Assembly: GCA_964570525.1 (NCBI GenBank) | Contig: CAZMYO010000065.1 | Span: forward strand, 1-35,989 | Direction of reading: 5' to 3' | Source: CAZMYO01 sp964570525 | Lineage (GTDB): Bacteria > Patescibacteriota > Patescibacteriia > Magasanikbacterales > GWA2-37-8 | DNA length: 35,989 nt | In this document: piece after piece, positions 1 through 7,819 of the stretch | Layout of the letters: the number at the start of each line of letters is the position of its first letter | Numbering within the stretch: position 1 is the first letter of the stretch | Notes under the pieces: model-generated | What the model was told of the DNA's origin: nothing | What the model saw: the letters and a program-made list of their open reading frames with translations, nothing else | The model's database searches: none | Translations under genes and position numbers: made by a program

Positions 1-756
1 TCTCTTATTAATCCTAATCCAATTTGCTCTAGCGGCGAACCTCATTATCGCGTAAGAATTAATGATGATGCCAACGGCGCTCATTATCTTGATTTTCCGG
101 TAATTTCCGATCCCAAGAATCAAAAGCCATGGAAATACGACTTGGTGTTATCACCGATCATACCAAAAAACGGCGCGTATAAGATTTTTGGTTGGGATTT
201 TGGCGACATTGATCCCAGCACCGCCCGGCCCAACGACATTCGCGCGGTTGTTTCCTATATTGGAGATACGGACTTTGTCGGGGGATTCGTTGTCAGTGGA
301 ATCAATCTTCCCCCCACTGTTAAGGAGGGAGCCGGTCTTCAGCCAGCTCTTTAGCCAGCTGCCAGTAATAAATATTTCGTTGACTCCAATTCAGACAGTG
401 GTATTTGGTATCACGGCGCGGCCACGACGCCGGGAAAAACTAGCGTGGAGAGTTTTACAATTGATACCGGGCAACTTAGCGGCCAGTACGCCTTTTTCGT
501 GCGCACCGCCGGCAACCAACCAATCAAGAACTATAAAGTTGTTCCCCAATTAAAGGTAGAAGTTTATCTGCCAGAGGATGACAACAACACGCGCCACTTC
601 GCGCGCCCGTCCAAGATATACTATTTGAACCTCGCCGCGCCATCGGACAATCCCAACGCCTACTACTGGCATGTTTTCAATATCGGTGAGTTTGGGATAA
701 TTGACACTGTTGACACTAACAAAATTATTTCCGATTGGAAGAGTATTAAGATATAA
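1..756 (+). pseudogene. surface/secreted protein gene, 5' end outside window, interrupted by in-frame TAG
   Basis: Frame 1 is open from the first base to a TAA at 754-756 except for one TAG at 352-354. Both sides of the stop read like one protein: beta-rich, polar, with motifs such as PHYRVRINDD before it and YYWHVFNIGEFG after it. The style suggests an extracellular domain, perhaps YfaP-like, but the family is not firmly recognised. The TAG lies in the second unit of a 12-bp tandem duplication (337-348 and 349-360), where CAG in the first unit is TAG in the second. The next gene starts 5 bp downstream, so this was probably the first visible gene of a surface-protein operon. A sequencing error or a recent nonsense mutation are both possible; TAG is a normal stop elsewhere (pyk, the mutase). 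Confidence 0.6.
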
Positions 757-761
757 TATAT

Positions 762-1228
762 ATGGACGAACAAAATCAGCCGACAGCTCCAGCAATGGAA
801 GCGCCAGCCACCGATGATAATCGGCAGAAAAAAATTATTGTTAGAGCGGCGCTCGTTGCGGTTTTAATTATCGCGATAGTATTTTTGGCGTATCGATTAT
901 TTCGCAAGCCCCCGGCTACGCCCGCCGCGCCGATTGATCCGGCGGTGGCAAGACAAGAAGCGATTAAAAAAGCCAACCAAGATTTTGTGGCGGCAATTAA
1001 AAAACCGCTGAAACCGATAAAGACTTAGATGGACTGGCTGATGTTGACGAGGCTAAATATGGCACTGACCCAAACAAAGCTGACACCGACGGCGACGGAC
1101 TTTTGGATCGGGATGAAATTACGATTTACAAAACCGATCCGCTCAAACTTGATACCTACGGCCTCGGCCACAGCGATGGCTGGGGAGTGCGGCACGGGAT
1201 GATTTTGCCGGGAGGGAAAAGGAAGTAG
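762..1228 (+). pseudogene. membrane-anchored calcium-repeat protein, frameshifted
   Basis: The ATG at 762 opens a frame with a charged, Pro/Ala-rich cytoplasmic N-terminus, one membrane segment (about residues 30-47, RAALVAVLIIAIVFLAYRLF) and a short linker, then stops at 1026-1028. The next frame over continues without a gap as ETDKDLDGLADVDE and DTDGDGLLDRDE, i.e. thrombospondin type-3 Asp-rich calcium repeats, to a TAG at 1226-1228. The shift falls near the A6 run in ATTAAAAAACCG (about 993-1004); one extra A restores one reading frame of about 155 residues with the same plan as the two genes downstream. The A-run is not in phase for a standard -1 slippery heptamer, so this looks like an indel, real or from sequencing. 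A TATAAT at 752-757 lies just before the start. Confidence 0.7.
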
Positions 1229-1234
1229 TAATGG

Positions 1235-1318
1235 TTTGTCATTGCGAGCGAAGCGAAGCAATCCCCGAGACGAGAGATTGCCGCGTCATTCGCTCCGCTC
1301 ATTCCTCGCAATGACAAA
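1235..1318. repeat. GTCATTGCGAG inverted-repeat element, copy 1
   Basis: The ends TTTGTCATTGCGAG (1235-1248) and CTCGCAATGACAAA (1305-1318) are perfect 14-bp inverted repeats around about 56 bp of GC-richer sequence that itself pairs in part (GAAGCAATC, GATTGCCGC). Related copies lie at 25524-25644 and 30159-30322. It sits between two surface genes and has no coding capacity. REP/MITE-like, probably mobilised in trans. Confidence 0.8.
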
Positions 1319-1339
1319 TCGTAGTACGCTATAAATTTA

Positions 1340-1345
1340 TATAAT
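1340..1345 (+). promoter_or_regulatory. -10 box (TATAAT), probable leaderless start
   Basis: A perfect TATAAT ends 7 nt before the ATG at 1353, which would place the transcription start at or next to the start codon. No good -35 is seen at 17 bp spacing, so support is moderate. Confidence 0.45.
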
Positions 1346-1352
1346 ATTACTA

Positions 1353-2171
1353 ATGTATAAACCTATGTTTGAAGACCAACCTAAAGCTGCCGCGGCGCCC
1401 GGTAATTTGCCAATGGAGGCGGAAGACATTTTTAAAGACGTGGAAAAAACAGCCGATCTGCCAGCGCCGCCAAGCAAATCTCCCGATGCTTTGAGTTCCG
1501 GAATGCTGAAAAAAAAGGAGGCGCCACCGGCGCCGAGCGCCGCCCTCACCCCAACCCCCGCGAGCGCCGTTACCGGCCTGGGCGGAGCTTCTGTTTTGAG
1601 CAAACCAATCCTTGGAAAAATATTGTTAGCCGTAGCAGCTGTTGTGGTTGTGGGCGGTGTCGGTTATGCCGGCTGGTGGGCTTATGGACAATTTGTTCAG
1701 AATCGTGAGAGTCGTTTATTACCCACAACTACTCCCGTTTTACAGCCGGAAGCCCCGGTAATCCCCCCAACTCCCGCGAGCGAACAGCCGGTTACTTCTC
1801 CCGCTCCAACCGAACCCTCCCCTTCCGCGGTTAGCCCCGAGACAACTTCCACCAACGTTACTACTAAAACTACCAACGATAAAATATTGTTTGGCGAACA
1901 AATTGACACCGACAAAGACGGGCTTGACGATGTTCGTGAAAAAGAAATTGGCACCGACCCAAACAATCCCGATACTGATGGCGATGGGTTAAGCGATGGC
2001 GACGAAGTGCTCATTTGGAAGACCAATCCGCTTAACTCCGATACTGATGGCGATGGTTATCCCGATGGAAAAGAGGTAAGAAATGGTTACAACCCGCTTG
2101 GTTCCGGAAAACTTTTTGTTACTCCAACTCCCGCCGCAACCAGGAGCGAGCCGGCGACATCCAGCAAATAA
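1353..2171 (+). CDS. membrane-anchored thrombospondin type-3 calcium-repeat protein
   Basis: 272 residues. The N-terminal ~85 residues are cytoplasmic and rich in Pro/Ala; one strong membrane helix follows (about residues 88-112, ILLAVAAVVVVGGVGYAGWW). Then comes a Pro/Thr/Ser linker and three Asp-rich calcium-binding repeats, DTDKDGLDDVRE, DTDGDGLSDGDE and DTDGDGYPDGKE, spaced about 20-24 residues apart. The C-terminus is again Pro/Thr/Ser-rich. Topology is most likely N-in, repeats outside. A second ATG at 1365 gives MFEDQPK and matches the MFEKK start of the next gene, so it is a real alternative start. It is 16 bp upstream of its paralogue. Role unknown; structural or adhesive surface function is inferred from the repeats. 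Confidence 0.85.
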   Translation: MYKPMFEDQPKAAAAPGNLPMEAEDIFKDVEKTADLPAPPSKSPDALSSGMLKKKEAPPAPSAALTPTPASAVTGLGGASVLSKPILGKILLAVAAVVVVGGVGYAGWWAYGQFVQNRESRLLPTTTPVLQPEAPVIPPTPASEQPVTSPAPTEPSPSAVSPETTSTNVTTKTTNDKILFGEQIDTDKDGLDDVREKEIGTDPNNPDTDGDGLSDGDEVLIWKTNPLNSDTDGDGYPDGKEVRNGYNPLGSGKLFVTPTPAATRSEPATSSK

Positions 2172-2187
2172 AAACACTTCTTCGTAT

Positions 2188-3393
2188 ATGTTTGAAAAAA
2201 AGTCTCCGCCGGAACCTATCGAAGCCAAGACAACTTTGTCGGTTTCCACCATGCCACTCGAGTTCTATGGCGGGGTCAATCCGGTGGTAAAATTTAAAAC
2301 GGTAGAGAAAGAGGTGGAGATTCGCCGCGGACAGCCGGCGCTTTCTTCCGCGGAAAAAAAATCATTGGATAAAGCCACCGCTCCCGGGAGCGGTCAGCCG
2401 CTTCACCCGGTAACTCTTTTGTCTAACCGAAAATTTTTGATTATCGGCGGAGCGGTATTGTTTGCGGTTGTCGTAATTGGCGCGAGTTGGTATTATTGGC
2501 GGCAAGCCGTGGGGGAACAAGCGCGGCGGGCGGGAGTCGCGCCCGCGCCGAACGAAACAGTTGTGAGTGAGGTGGAAACCCCGACAAGCTCAAGAGAAAC
2601 TCCGGTCGTCCCCGCCATTCCCGAGGCGCCCGTCACACCGCCCCCGTCTTTAGCCGAGGCCGCGCTTAATTTTCCCTCGCCGCTCCTCGGCGACACAGCC
2701 GATCTGGATCGCGACGGTTTAAGCGATGCCGAGGAAGAACTGTTCAAGACCGATCCGGGAGTACCCGATTCTGACCGCGATGGCTATAGCGATAGTCACG
2801 AAATTTATAATCTCTACAATCCTATCGGCCAAGAGCCGATGCGGCTATCCGACTCCGGACTAGTTAAAGAATTCATTAGTCCGACATTCGGATATAAATT
2901 ATACCACCCCGTCTCCTGGGCGGTAGGAAATGTTGATGAAAATTATCGGGATATGCTTTTTAGCACGCTCACCGGTGAAAATGTGGAGGTACGGGTTTTT
3001 GATAAAGAATCCACTCAATCTTTTAGTGATTGGTTTGGGCAGTGGGCGCCCACCGAGCGCTTCGGGGAGCTGGTAGAGTTCGCCACTGCTTTCAAAGAGC
3101 GGGGTTGGCGCCGCAGCGATTATCTTGTCTATTACTTCGCAAGCGACAGACAGGTGTATGTAATTCTGTACCACACCACCGATTCGCCGGCTGTTAACTA
3201 TCGTACCGTTATCAAAATGATGGTTAGAAGTTTTCGTCTAGCTGGTAATAACGCTGCCATCGCGAATCCAATTGTTGAAGGCAGGGAGACCGCGCCAAGT
3301 ACGCCTACTACCACGCCAACCTCAACTACAACCCCGCCTCCATCTTCAATTCCGACTCCAACCTTAACTCCAACGACGTCGCCCGCGCTATGA
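2188..3393 (+). CDS. membrane-anchored calcium-repeat protein with extra C-terminal domain
   Basis: 401 residues from the ATG at 2188; the frame is open further upstream, but that stretch overlaps the preceding gene and 2188 gives the MFEKK start shared with the paralogue. Plan: a ~90-residue cytoplasmic region, one membrane helix (about residues 95-112, KFLIIGGAVLFAVVVIGASW), a Pro-rich linker, two calcium repeats (DLDRDGLSDAEE, DSDRDGYSDSHE), then a folded ~140-residue domain from about residue 230 (SPTFGYKLYHPVSW to VIKMMVRSFRL) that resembles PsbP/lipoprotein-type ligand domains, and a Thr/Pro-rich tail. The stop overlaps the ybeY start by 4 bp (ATGA), so the two are translationally coupled. 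The extra domain separates it from its tandem paralogue at 1353-2171. Confidence 0.85.
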   Translation: MFEKKSPPEPIEAKTTLSVSTMPLEFYGGVNPVVKFKTVEKEVEIRRGQPALSSAEKKSLDKATAPGSGQPLHPVTLLSNRKFLIIGGAVLFAVVVIGASWYYWRQAVGEQARRAGVAPAPNETVVSEVETPTSSRETPVVPAIPEAPVTPPPSLAEAALNFPSPLLGDTADLDRDGLSDAEEELFKTDPGVPDSDRDGYSDSHEIYNLYNPIGQEPMRLSDSGLVKEFISPTFGYKLYHPVSWAVGNVDENYRDMLFSTLTGENVEVRVFDKESTQSFSDWFGQWAPTERFGELVEFATAFKERGWRRSDYLVYYFASDRQVYVILYHTTDSPAVNYRTVIKMMVRSFRLAGNNAAIANPIVEGRETAPSTPTTTPTSTTTPPPSSIPTPTLTPTTSPAL

Positions 3394-3815
3394 TTGCGAT
3401 TGACTACAATAAAAAAATTCCTTGTCCAATTTCCAAAAAATTGCTTCAGAAGTCAGCTCGGATGGCCGCCAACCGCGAGTCCAAGATTAAAGGAGCGGTT
3501 GAGGTTACGGTGGTGGGGGAGAAGGAGATAAAAAAAATTAATCACAAGTATCGCGGAATCAGCAAGGTAACCGATGTGCTCTCATTTGCCTGGGGCGAGG
3601 GCGGTAAAGTGAAAAGCGGTTTGTTGGGAGAGCTCTATATTTGTTACCCGCAAATTGTTCGTCAAGCGCGAGAATTTAATGTTGGCGCTCGCGAGGAATT
3701 TATTCGCATGTTTATCCACGGACTTTTGCACCTCGTTGGCTACGACCACACTACAGCGGCGAAAGCCAAAAAAATGTTTAGTCTCCAAGAAAAAGCGGTT
3801 GCTGAAGCAAATTAA
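3390..3815 (+). CDS. ybeY: endoribonuclease YbeY (rRNA maturation)
   Basis: 141 residues, normal length for the family. The zinc-binding signature HGLLHLVGYDH (H-x3-H-x5-H) is intact near residue 110, and the upstream stretch with KVTDVLSF matches the conserved TDVLSFP motif. YbeY is a single-strand-specific endoRNase for 16S rRNA 3' end maturation and ribosome quality control. It starts within the stop of the surface gene (ATGA overlap) and is followed 12 bp later by dgkA, the usual bacterial order ybeY-dgkA. Confidence 0.95.
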   Translation: MIAIDYNKKIPCPISKKLLQKSARMAANRESKIKGAVEVTVVGEKEIKKINHKYRGISKVTDVLSFAWGEGGKVKSGLLGELYICYPQIVRQAREFNVGAREEFIRMFIHGLLHLVGYDHTTAAKAKKMFSLQEKAVAEAN

Positions 3816-3827
3816 TTTCCCCCCTTT

Positions 3828-4193
3828 ATGTCAGCACGTCGTCTTCAACAAAGTTTCATTGATGCCTGGCGGGGAGTGGCGTATGTATTTAAGACCGAAC
3901 GAAATTTTCGTATACAGATAGCAGCGTCGCTTCTGGCCATTGGGGCGGCGATTTATTTTCCGCTTCATACTTGGGAGCTGGTTTTGGTTATAATTTTGGT
4001 CGTGATGGTATTAACCACGGAACTCTTGAATACAGCGCTTGAAAAGTTCAGCGATCTCCTCAAACCTCGTTTACACCATTATGTGGGAGTAATTAAAGAT
4101 ATTATGGCTGGCGCCGCGCTCCTCACCTCGCTCGGAGCGTTAATCATTGGCCTTATTATCATTTTTCCCCACTTTATCAGTTTGTTCAAATAG
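3828..4193 (+). CDS. dgkA: diacylglycerol/undecaprenol kinase family membrane protein
   Basis: 121 residues, typical of the prokaryotic DgkA family. The catalytic helix motif ELLNTALEKFSDL (E-x2-N-x2-E-x3-D type) and the KDIMAGAALL motif are both present. Three membrane segments are visible (about residues 30-48, 50-68, 95-116). Gram-positive-type members phosphorylate undecaprenol, recycling the lipid carrier for peptidoglycan and surface glycans, which suits the neighbouring cell-division and glycosyltransferase genes. The substrate cannot be decided from sequence alone. Confidence 0.9.
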   Translation: MSARRLQQSFIDAWRGVAYVFKTERNFRIQIAASLLAIGAAIYFPLHTWELVLVIILVVMVLTTELLNTALEKFSDLLKPRLHHYVGVIKDIMAGAALLTSLGALIIGLIIIFPHFISLFK

Positions 4194-4195
4194 TG

Positions 4196-4201
4196 TATAA
4201 T
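4196..4201 (+). promoter_or_regulatory. -10 box (TATAAT) for ftsA
   Basis: A perfect TATAAT lies 30 bp before the ftsA ATG and directly after the dgkA stop. At 17 bp spacing the -35 would be TTTATC, which is weak. Confidence 0.45.
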
Positions 4202-4231
4202 AACTGTCCCGCAACAACAAAGATAAGTTTT

Positions 4232-5506
4232 ATGAGAAAAGATCAGAACAATTTAGTGGTTGGGTTGGATATTGGCTCCGCCGCCGTGCGCCTGGTAGTT
4301 GGCCAGTTGATCTACGATGAAGATAATCGTGGAATTGATCTTCAAATTTTAGGCGCCGCCGATGTTCCTTCGGCTGGCGTGCATAAGGGAGTAATAAGCA
4401 GCATTGAGGATGTCGTATCCGCAATTTCCGCTTGTCTCGAAAAAGGCGAGCGCATGGTGGGGGTGCCGATACAAAGCGTGTGGGTAGGCATTTCTGGGCT
4501 TCATATTATTTCTCAAACCAGCAAAGGCGTAATTGCTGTCTCCAAGGCCGACAACGAGATTACCGAGGAAGATGTTTCGCGCGCTATCGAAGCCTCGCGG
4601 GCAATCGCCACGCCGCTAAACTATGAAGTTCTTCACGTTTTACCAAAAAGTTTTAACATTGACGGCCAAACTAATGTTAGAGACCCAGTCGGCATGACCG
4701 GCATTCGCCTTGAGGTAGATTCGCAAATTATTCTCGGCTCTTCTTCGCAGATAAAAAATCTCACGAAAGCGGTATATCGAGCCGGATTAAATATTGAAGA
4801 CTTGGTGCTTTCTATTTTAGCCACCGCCGAAGCCGTCATTACCAACCGCCAAAAAGAGATCGGCGTTATGGTGGTAAATATTGGAGTCGCGACCACGAGC
4901 GTTGCCGTGTTTGAGGAAGGCGATATTCTACACACCGCAATATTGCCGATTGGCGCGGAGCACATTACCAATGATATTGCCATTGGATTGCGCACCTCCA
5001 TTGACATTGCCGAGGCCGTTAAAGTTCAGTACGGCGATTGCGCTCCGGGGCAAATTTCCAAGCGGGAAGAAATCGATCTTTACGAAGTTGGCGCGGCCGA
5101 TCACGAGATTGTTAAAAAGCAGTATGTCAGCGAGATAATCGAAGCTCGGGTCGAAGAAATTTTGACTAAAATCGATTTGGAGCTCACGCGCATCAAGAGA
5201 AACGGGCTTTTGCCAGCGGGAGCAGTTTTTACCGGCGGCGGCGCCAAGCTCCCCGGTCTCGTTGAGCTCGCTAAAAAACACCTGCGCCTGCCGGCTATTT
5301 TGGGTTACCCCCTAAACATCACCAGTGTTACCGACAAAGTAAATGATTTGAGTTTCTCTACCGCCATGGGCTTGGTGCGTTGGGGGAGTTTGATACACCA
5401 GCATGGCTATGGCGGAGCTTCCTATGGAAAGAAAGGCGGCGCTATAAAAAAAGCCGGACAAGCTTCTCAAAGAATCAAGAAATGGATCAAACTGCTTATT
5501 CCTTGA
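4232..5506 (+). CDS. ftsA: cell division protein FtsA
   Basis: 424 residues from the ATG at 4232; a GTG at 4193 in frame overlaps the dgkA stop and a -10 box, so it is not preferred. Actin-fold motifs are seen: VGLDIGSAAVRLVVGQ (phosphate 1) near the N-terminus and AVFTGGGAKLPGL (adenosine) near residue 345. The C-terminus QRIKKWIKLLIP is the amphipathic membrane-targeting helix. FtsA tethers FtsZ filaments to the membrane. ftsZ follows after a 169-bp gap with its own promoter. Confidence 0.97.
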   Translation: MRKDQNNLVVGLDIGSAAVRLVVGQLIYDEDNRGIDLQILGAADVPSAGVHKGVISSIEDVVSAISACLEKGERMVGVPIQSVWVGISGLHIISQTSKGVIAVSKADNEITEEDVSRAIEASRAIATPLNYEVLHVLPKSFNIDGQTNVRDPVGMTGIRLEVDSQIILGSSSQIKNLTKAVYRAGLNIEDLVLSILATAEAVITNRQKEIGVMVVNIGVATTSVAVFEEGDILHTAILPIGAEHITNDIAIGLRTSIDIAEAVKVQYGDCAPGQISKREEIDLYEVGAADHEIVKKQYVSEIIEARVEEILTKIDLELTRIKRNGLLPAGAVFTGGGAKLPGLVELAKKHLRLPAILGYPLNITSVTDKVNDLSFSTAMGLVRWGSLIHQHGYGGASYGKKGGAIKKAGQASQRIKKWIKLLIP

Positions 5507-5534
5507 AGTTATGCACACCTGTAAAATTTTTTTC

Positions 5535-5563
5535 TTGACAGTCACTGGGTAACTCTATACACT
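5535..5563 (+). promoter_or_regulatory. ftsZ promoter
   Basis: TTGACA (5535-5540), 17-bp spacer, TACACT (5558-5563). A consensus -35 with a 4/6 -10; the start site would be near 5570, giving a leader of about 105 nt. Confidence 0.75.
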
Positions 5564-5566
5564 AGA

Positions 5567-5588
5567 AAGCGAAGAGCGATCTTCGCTT
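5567..5588 (+). promoter_or_regulatory. 5' hairpin with GNRA tetraloop in ftsZ leader
   Basis: AAGCGAAGA / TCTTCGCTT form a perfect 9-bp stem closed by the tetraloop GCGA. It lies at the predicted 5' end of the ftsZ mRNA. The run ATTTTATT after it is weak for a terminator, so a 5' stabilising or protein-binding hairpin is more likely. Confidence 0.6.
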
Positions 5589-5675
5589 ATTTTATTAATA
5601 AGGGTTTGAATACAAAATTTGTTCATAACCGCAGTAGTTATAAAGGATGATTCATAAAATTTTAACCGTTTCTAT

Positions 5676-6896
5676 ATGCCTCAAGTAAAACCGGAAATGG
5701 AAGCTTTCGCGAAAATTAAGGTAGTTGGCGTGGGCGGTTCCGGCGGGGCGGCTATCAACCGAATGATGGCAAGTAAAATTCGCGGTGTCGATTTTATTGC
5801 CATGAATACGGATGTGCAGGCTCTGCACCACAATAGCGCTCCCAACAAAATTCACATTGGCAAAACTGTTACCAAGGGTTTGGGCGCCGGCATGGATAGA
5901 GAAGTCGGCCGTAAAGCCGCCGAAGAATCCCAAAACGAAATTCGCGAAGCCCTTAAAGATACCGACATGGTATTTATTACCTGCGGTCTCGGCGGAGGAA
6001 CCGGCACCGGCGCCGCTCCTATTGTTGCCGAAGTTGCCAAAGAGATGGGGGCCTTAACCGTGGCGGTGGTTACCAAACCCTTTTCTTTCGAGGGTCCCCA
6101 GCGCGGCGATATTGCCGACAAAGGCTGGGAGGAGTTGGCTAAAAATGTTGATGCCATCATCACCATTCCCAACGACCGTATTTTACAAATTACCGATAAA
6201 AAAACCACTTTCACCGACGCTTTTAAAACCGTTGACGATGTTTTGCGCCATGGCGTTCAGGGAATTTCCGAAGTAATTACCATTCCCGGAATGATTAACG
6301 TGGATTTTGCCGACGTAAAAACTATTATGAAAGATACCGGTTCGGCGCTTATGGGCATTGGCACCGCCACCGGAGAGAATCGGGCTGTCGAGGCGGCCAA
6401 GATGGCCATCTCAAGCCCTCTCCTCGAGCTCTCCATTGATGGCGCGCACGGCATTCTTTTTACCATTACCGGCGGGCCCGATCTGGCCATGTCCGAGGTT
6501 AACGAGGCCGCGAGAATCATCACCACTTCGGCCGCCCCTGACGCCAAAATAATTTTTGGTGTCATTATCGACGAAGCCCTTACCGGTACCATGCGCATCA
6601 CCGTGGTCGCCACCGGCTTTGATGATCGTCGTCCCAGCATTCTTAAAGATGAGGAAAGTTCCGGAGCTTCGTTTCTCGGCTCTGGCAAATACATGCCGAG
6701 TAGTTTTTTGAGAAAAGCACAGAAAGATGAAGAAGAAGAGGAAAAGAGATTCAAAAATTTTACTCAACGCAATTCTCCGGCCACCTCCGCGGGCGTTCTG
6801 AACGCAAATACCACCAGCGAAAAAACCAGGGGCGCTTCTACGCCGGAAGAGGAAATTGAAATTCCCGCCTTTATTCGTCGAAAAATGGGGATTTAA
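5676..6896 (+). CDS. ftsZ: cell division protein FtsZ
   Basis: 406 residues. The tubulin signature GGGTGTG is at residues 107-113, the N-terminal GTP-binding VVGVGGSGGAAINRM at 16-30, and the T7 catalytic loop is NVDFADVKTIM. The C-terminal linker is short and charged (DEEEEEKRF), and the protein ends EIPAFIRRKMGI, the conserved peptide that binds FtsA, so both partners in this window are intact. No Shine-Dalgarno precedes the ATG. nrdR follows 11 bp downstream. Confidence 0.98.
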   Translation: MPQVKPEMEAFAKIKVVGVGGSGGAAINRMMASKIRGVDFIAMNTDVQALHHNSAPNKIHIGKTVTKGLGAGMDREVGRKAAEESQNEIREALKDTDMVFITCGLGGGTGTGAAPIVAEVAKEMGALTVAVVTKPFSFEGPQRGDIADKGWEELAKNVDAIITIPNDRILQITDKKTTFTDAFKTVDDVLRHGVQGISEVITIPGMINVDFADVKTIMKDTGSALMGIGTATGENRAVEAAKMAISSPLLELSIDGAHGILFTITGGPDLAMSEVNEAARIITTSAAPDAKIIFGVIIDEALTGTMRITVVATGFDDRRPSILKDEESSGASFLGSGKYMPSSFLRKAQKDEEEEEKRFKNFTQRNSPATSAGVLNANTTSEKTRGASTPEEEIEIPAFIRRKMGI

Positions 6897-6907
6897 GCTT
6901 CCAGGTT

Positions 6908-7372
6908 ATGCGTTGTCCAGTATGTAATAATCGCGAGGTCAGTGTCGTGGATACTCGCCCGGCCGAAAACGATTTTGCGGTCCGGCGTCGCCGCGAATGC
7001 GACAAATGTCATTATCGTTTTTCAACGGTTGAGGAAGTAGAGCTTTTGGATGTTATTGTCGTTAAAAGGGATGGGGAGCGGCAAGGTTACATGCGCGACA
7101 AAGTAGAAGACGGCATTCGCCGTTCCCTTACCAAGCGGCCCATTTCCCGAGAAAAATTTCATCGTCTGCTTAACGCTATTGAACGCGATATTCAAAAAAA
7201 GAAAAAGCGAGAAATTTCCAGCGGGGCGATTGGTGAAATCGTAATGCGCCATCTTCACGCCGTGGACAAAGTCGCCTACATTCGCTTTGCCAGCGTCTAC
7301 CGTGATTTTAAAGACGTCAATACCTTTGAAAAAGAACTTAAAAAATTGGTTCGAAAAAGCAAACGCGTCTAA
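6908..7372 (+). CDS. nrdR: transcriptional repressor NrdR
   Basis: 154 residues, standard length. The N-terminal zinc ribbon has CPVC (residues 3-6) and CDKC (31-34) and is followed by HYRFSTVEE. The ATP-cone domain begins VIVVKRDGERQGY (about residue 50). NrdR senses ATP/dATP and represses ribonucleotide reductase genes by binding paired NrdR boxes; no target nrd gene lies in the window. It is transcribed behind ftsZ. Confidence 0.96.
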   Translation: MRCPVCNNREVSVVDTRPAENDFAVRRRRECDKCHYRFSTVEEVELLDVIVVKRDGERQGYMRDKVEDGIRRSLTKRPISREKFHRLLNAIERDIQKKKKREISSGAIGEIVMRHLHAVDKVAYIRFASVYRDFKDVNTFEKELKKLVRKSKRV

Positions 7373-7373
7373 T

Positions 7374-7814
7374 ATGTTTAGACATCAAAAAGTCGAGGGA
7401 GCCGTTTCGGGGAAAGAAGAGAATTTTCCCGTCGCCCCTCTCCAGGCGGAACTCGCGCCGGGAGAACCGGAGAAAAAGAATCGAGAAGCTAGTCTTGGCA
7501 CGATTCAGGAGCTCTTGGAGAAAAATCTAAAGTGGTCGCAAATAATTTACGAGCAGAATCGCCGCCTTAGCCACAAACTGCTCTGGTCGGCAGTGGCGAG
7601 TTGGATGAGAATGCTTATAATCGTTATCCCGATAATTCTCGGGATCATATTTTTGCCGCCGCTCATAAAACAATTTACGGCTAAATACCGTGGATTGTTA
7701 AACGGCGCCAAGTCAGGCCAGCCCGCCGGCTCATCTTCGTCTTTGGAAGAAATGCTCAAACTTTTACCGGTCAACCCAGATCAGAAAGAACAATTAAAAG
7801 CGCTATTGAAATAA
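7374..7814 (+). CDS. small membrane protein, unknown function
   Basis: 146 residues from the ATG at 7374, one base after the nrdR stop; the frame is open earlier but only inside nrdR. The N-terminal 70 residues are charged and likely helical (TIQELLEKNLKWSQIIYEQN), then one hydrophobic segment (about residues 81-102, RMLIIVIPIILGIIFLPPLI), then a Ser/Gly linker and an amphipathic C-terminal helix (EQLKALLK). The plan of coiled helix plus anchor is common in CPR genomes. Probably co-transcribed with nrdR and pyk. No function is claimed. Confidence 0.75.
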   Translation: MFRHQKVEGAVSGKEENFPVAPLQAELAPGEPEKKNREASLGTIQELLEKNLKWSQIIYEQNRRLSHKLLWSAVASWMRMLIIVIPIILGIIFLPPLIKQFTAKYRGLLNGAKSGQPAGSSSSLEEMLKLLPVNPDQKEQLKALLK

Positions 7815-7819
7815 GTGAT

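Noticed and set aside
352..354. Reassigned TAG codon
   Set aside because: pyk, the mutase and other genes end in TAG at the expected place, so TAG is a normal stop here.
990..1010. Programmed -1 frameshift at the A6 run
   Set aside because: The codon phase is ATT AAA AAA CCG, not the X XXY YYZ phase, and no stimulatory structure is evident.
4193..4231. GTG start for FtsA 13 codons upstream
   Set aside because: Overlaps the dgkA stop and a TATAAT box; the ATG at 4232 begins at the normal FtsA N-terminus.
5647..5688. 13-codon upstream ORF overlapping the ftsZ start
   Set aside because: AAGG touches the ATG with no spacing, so there is no usable ribosome site; no other support.
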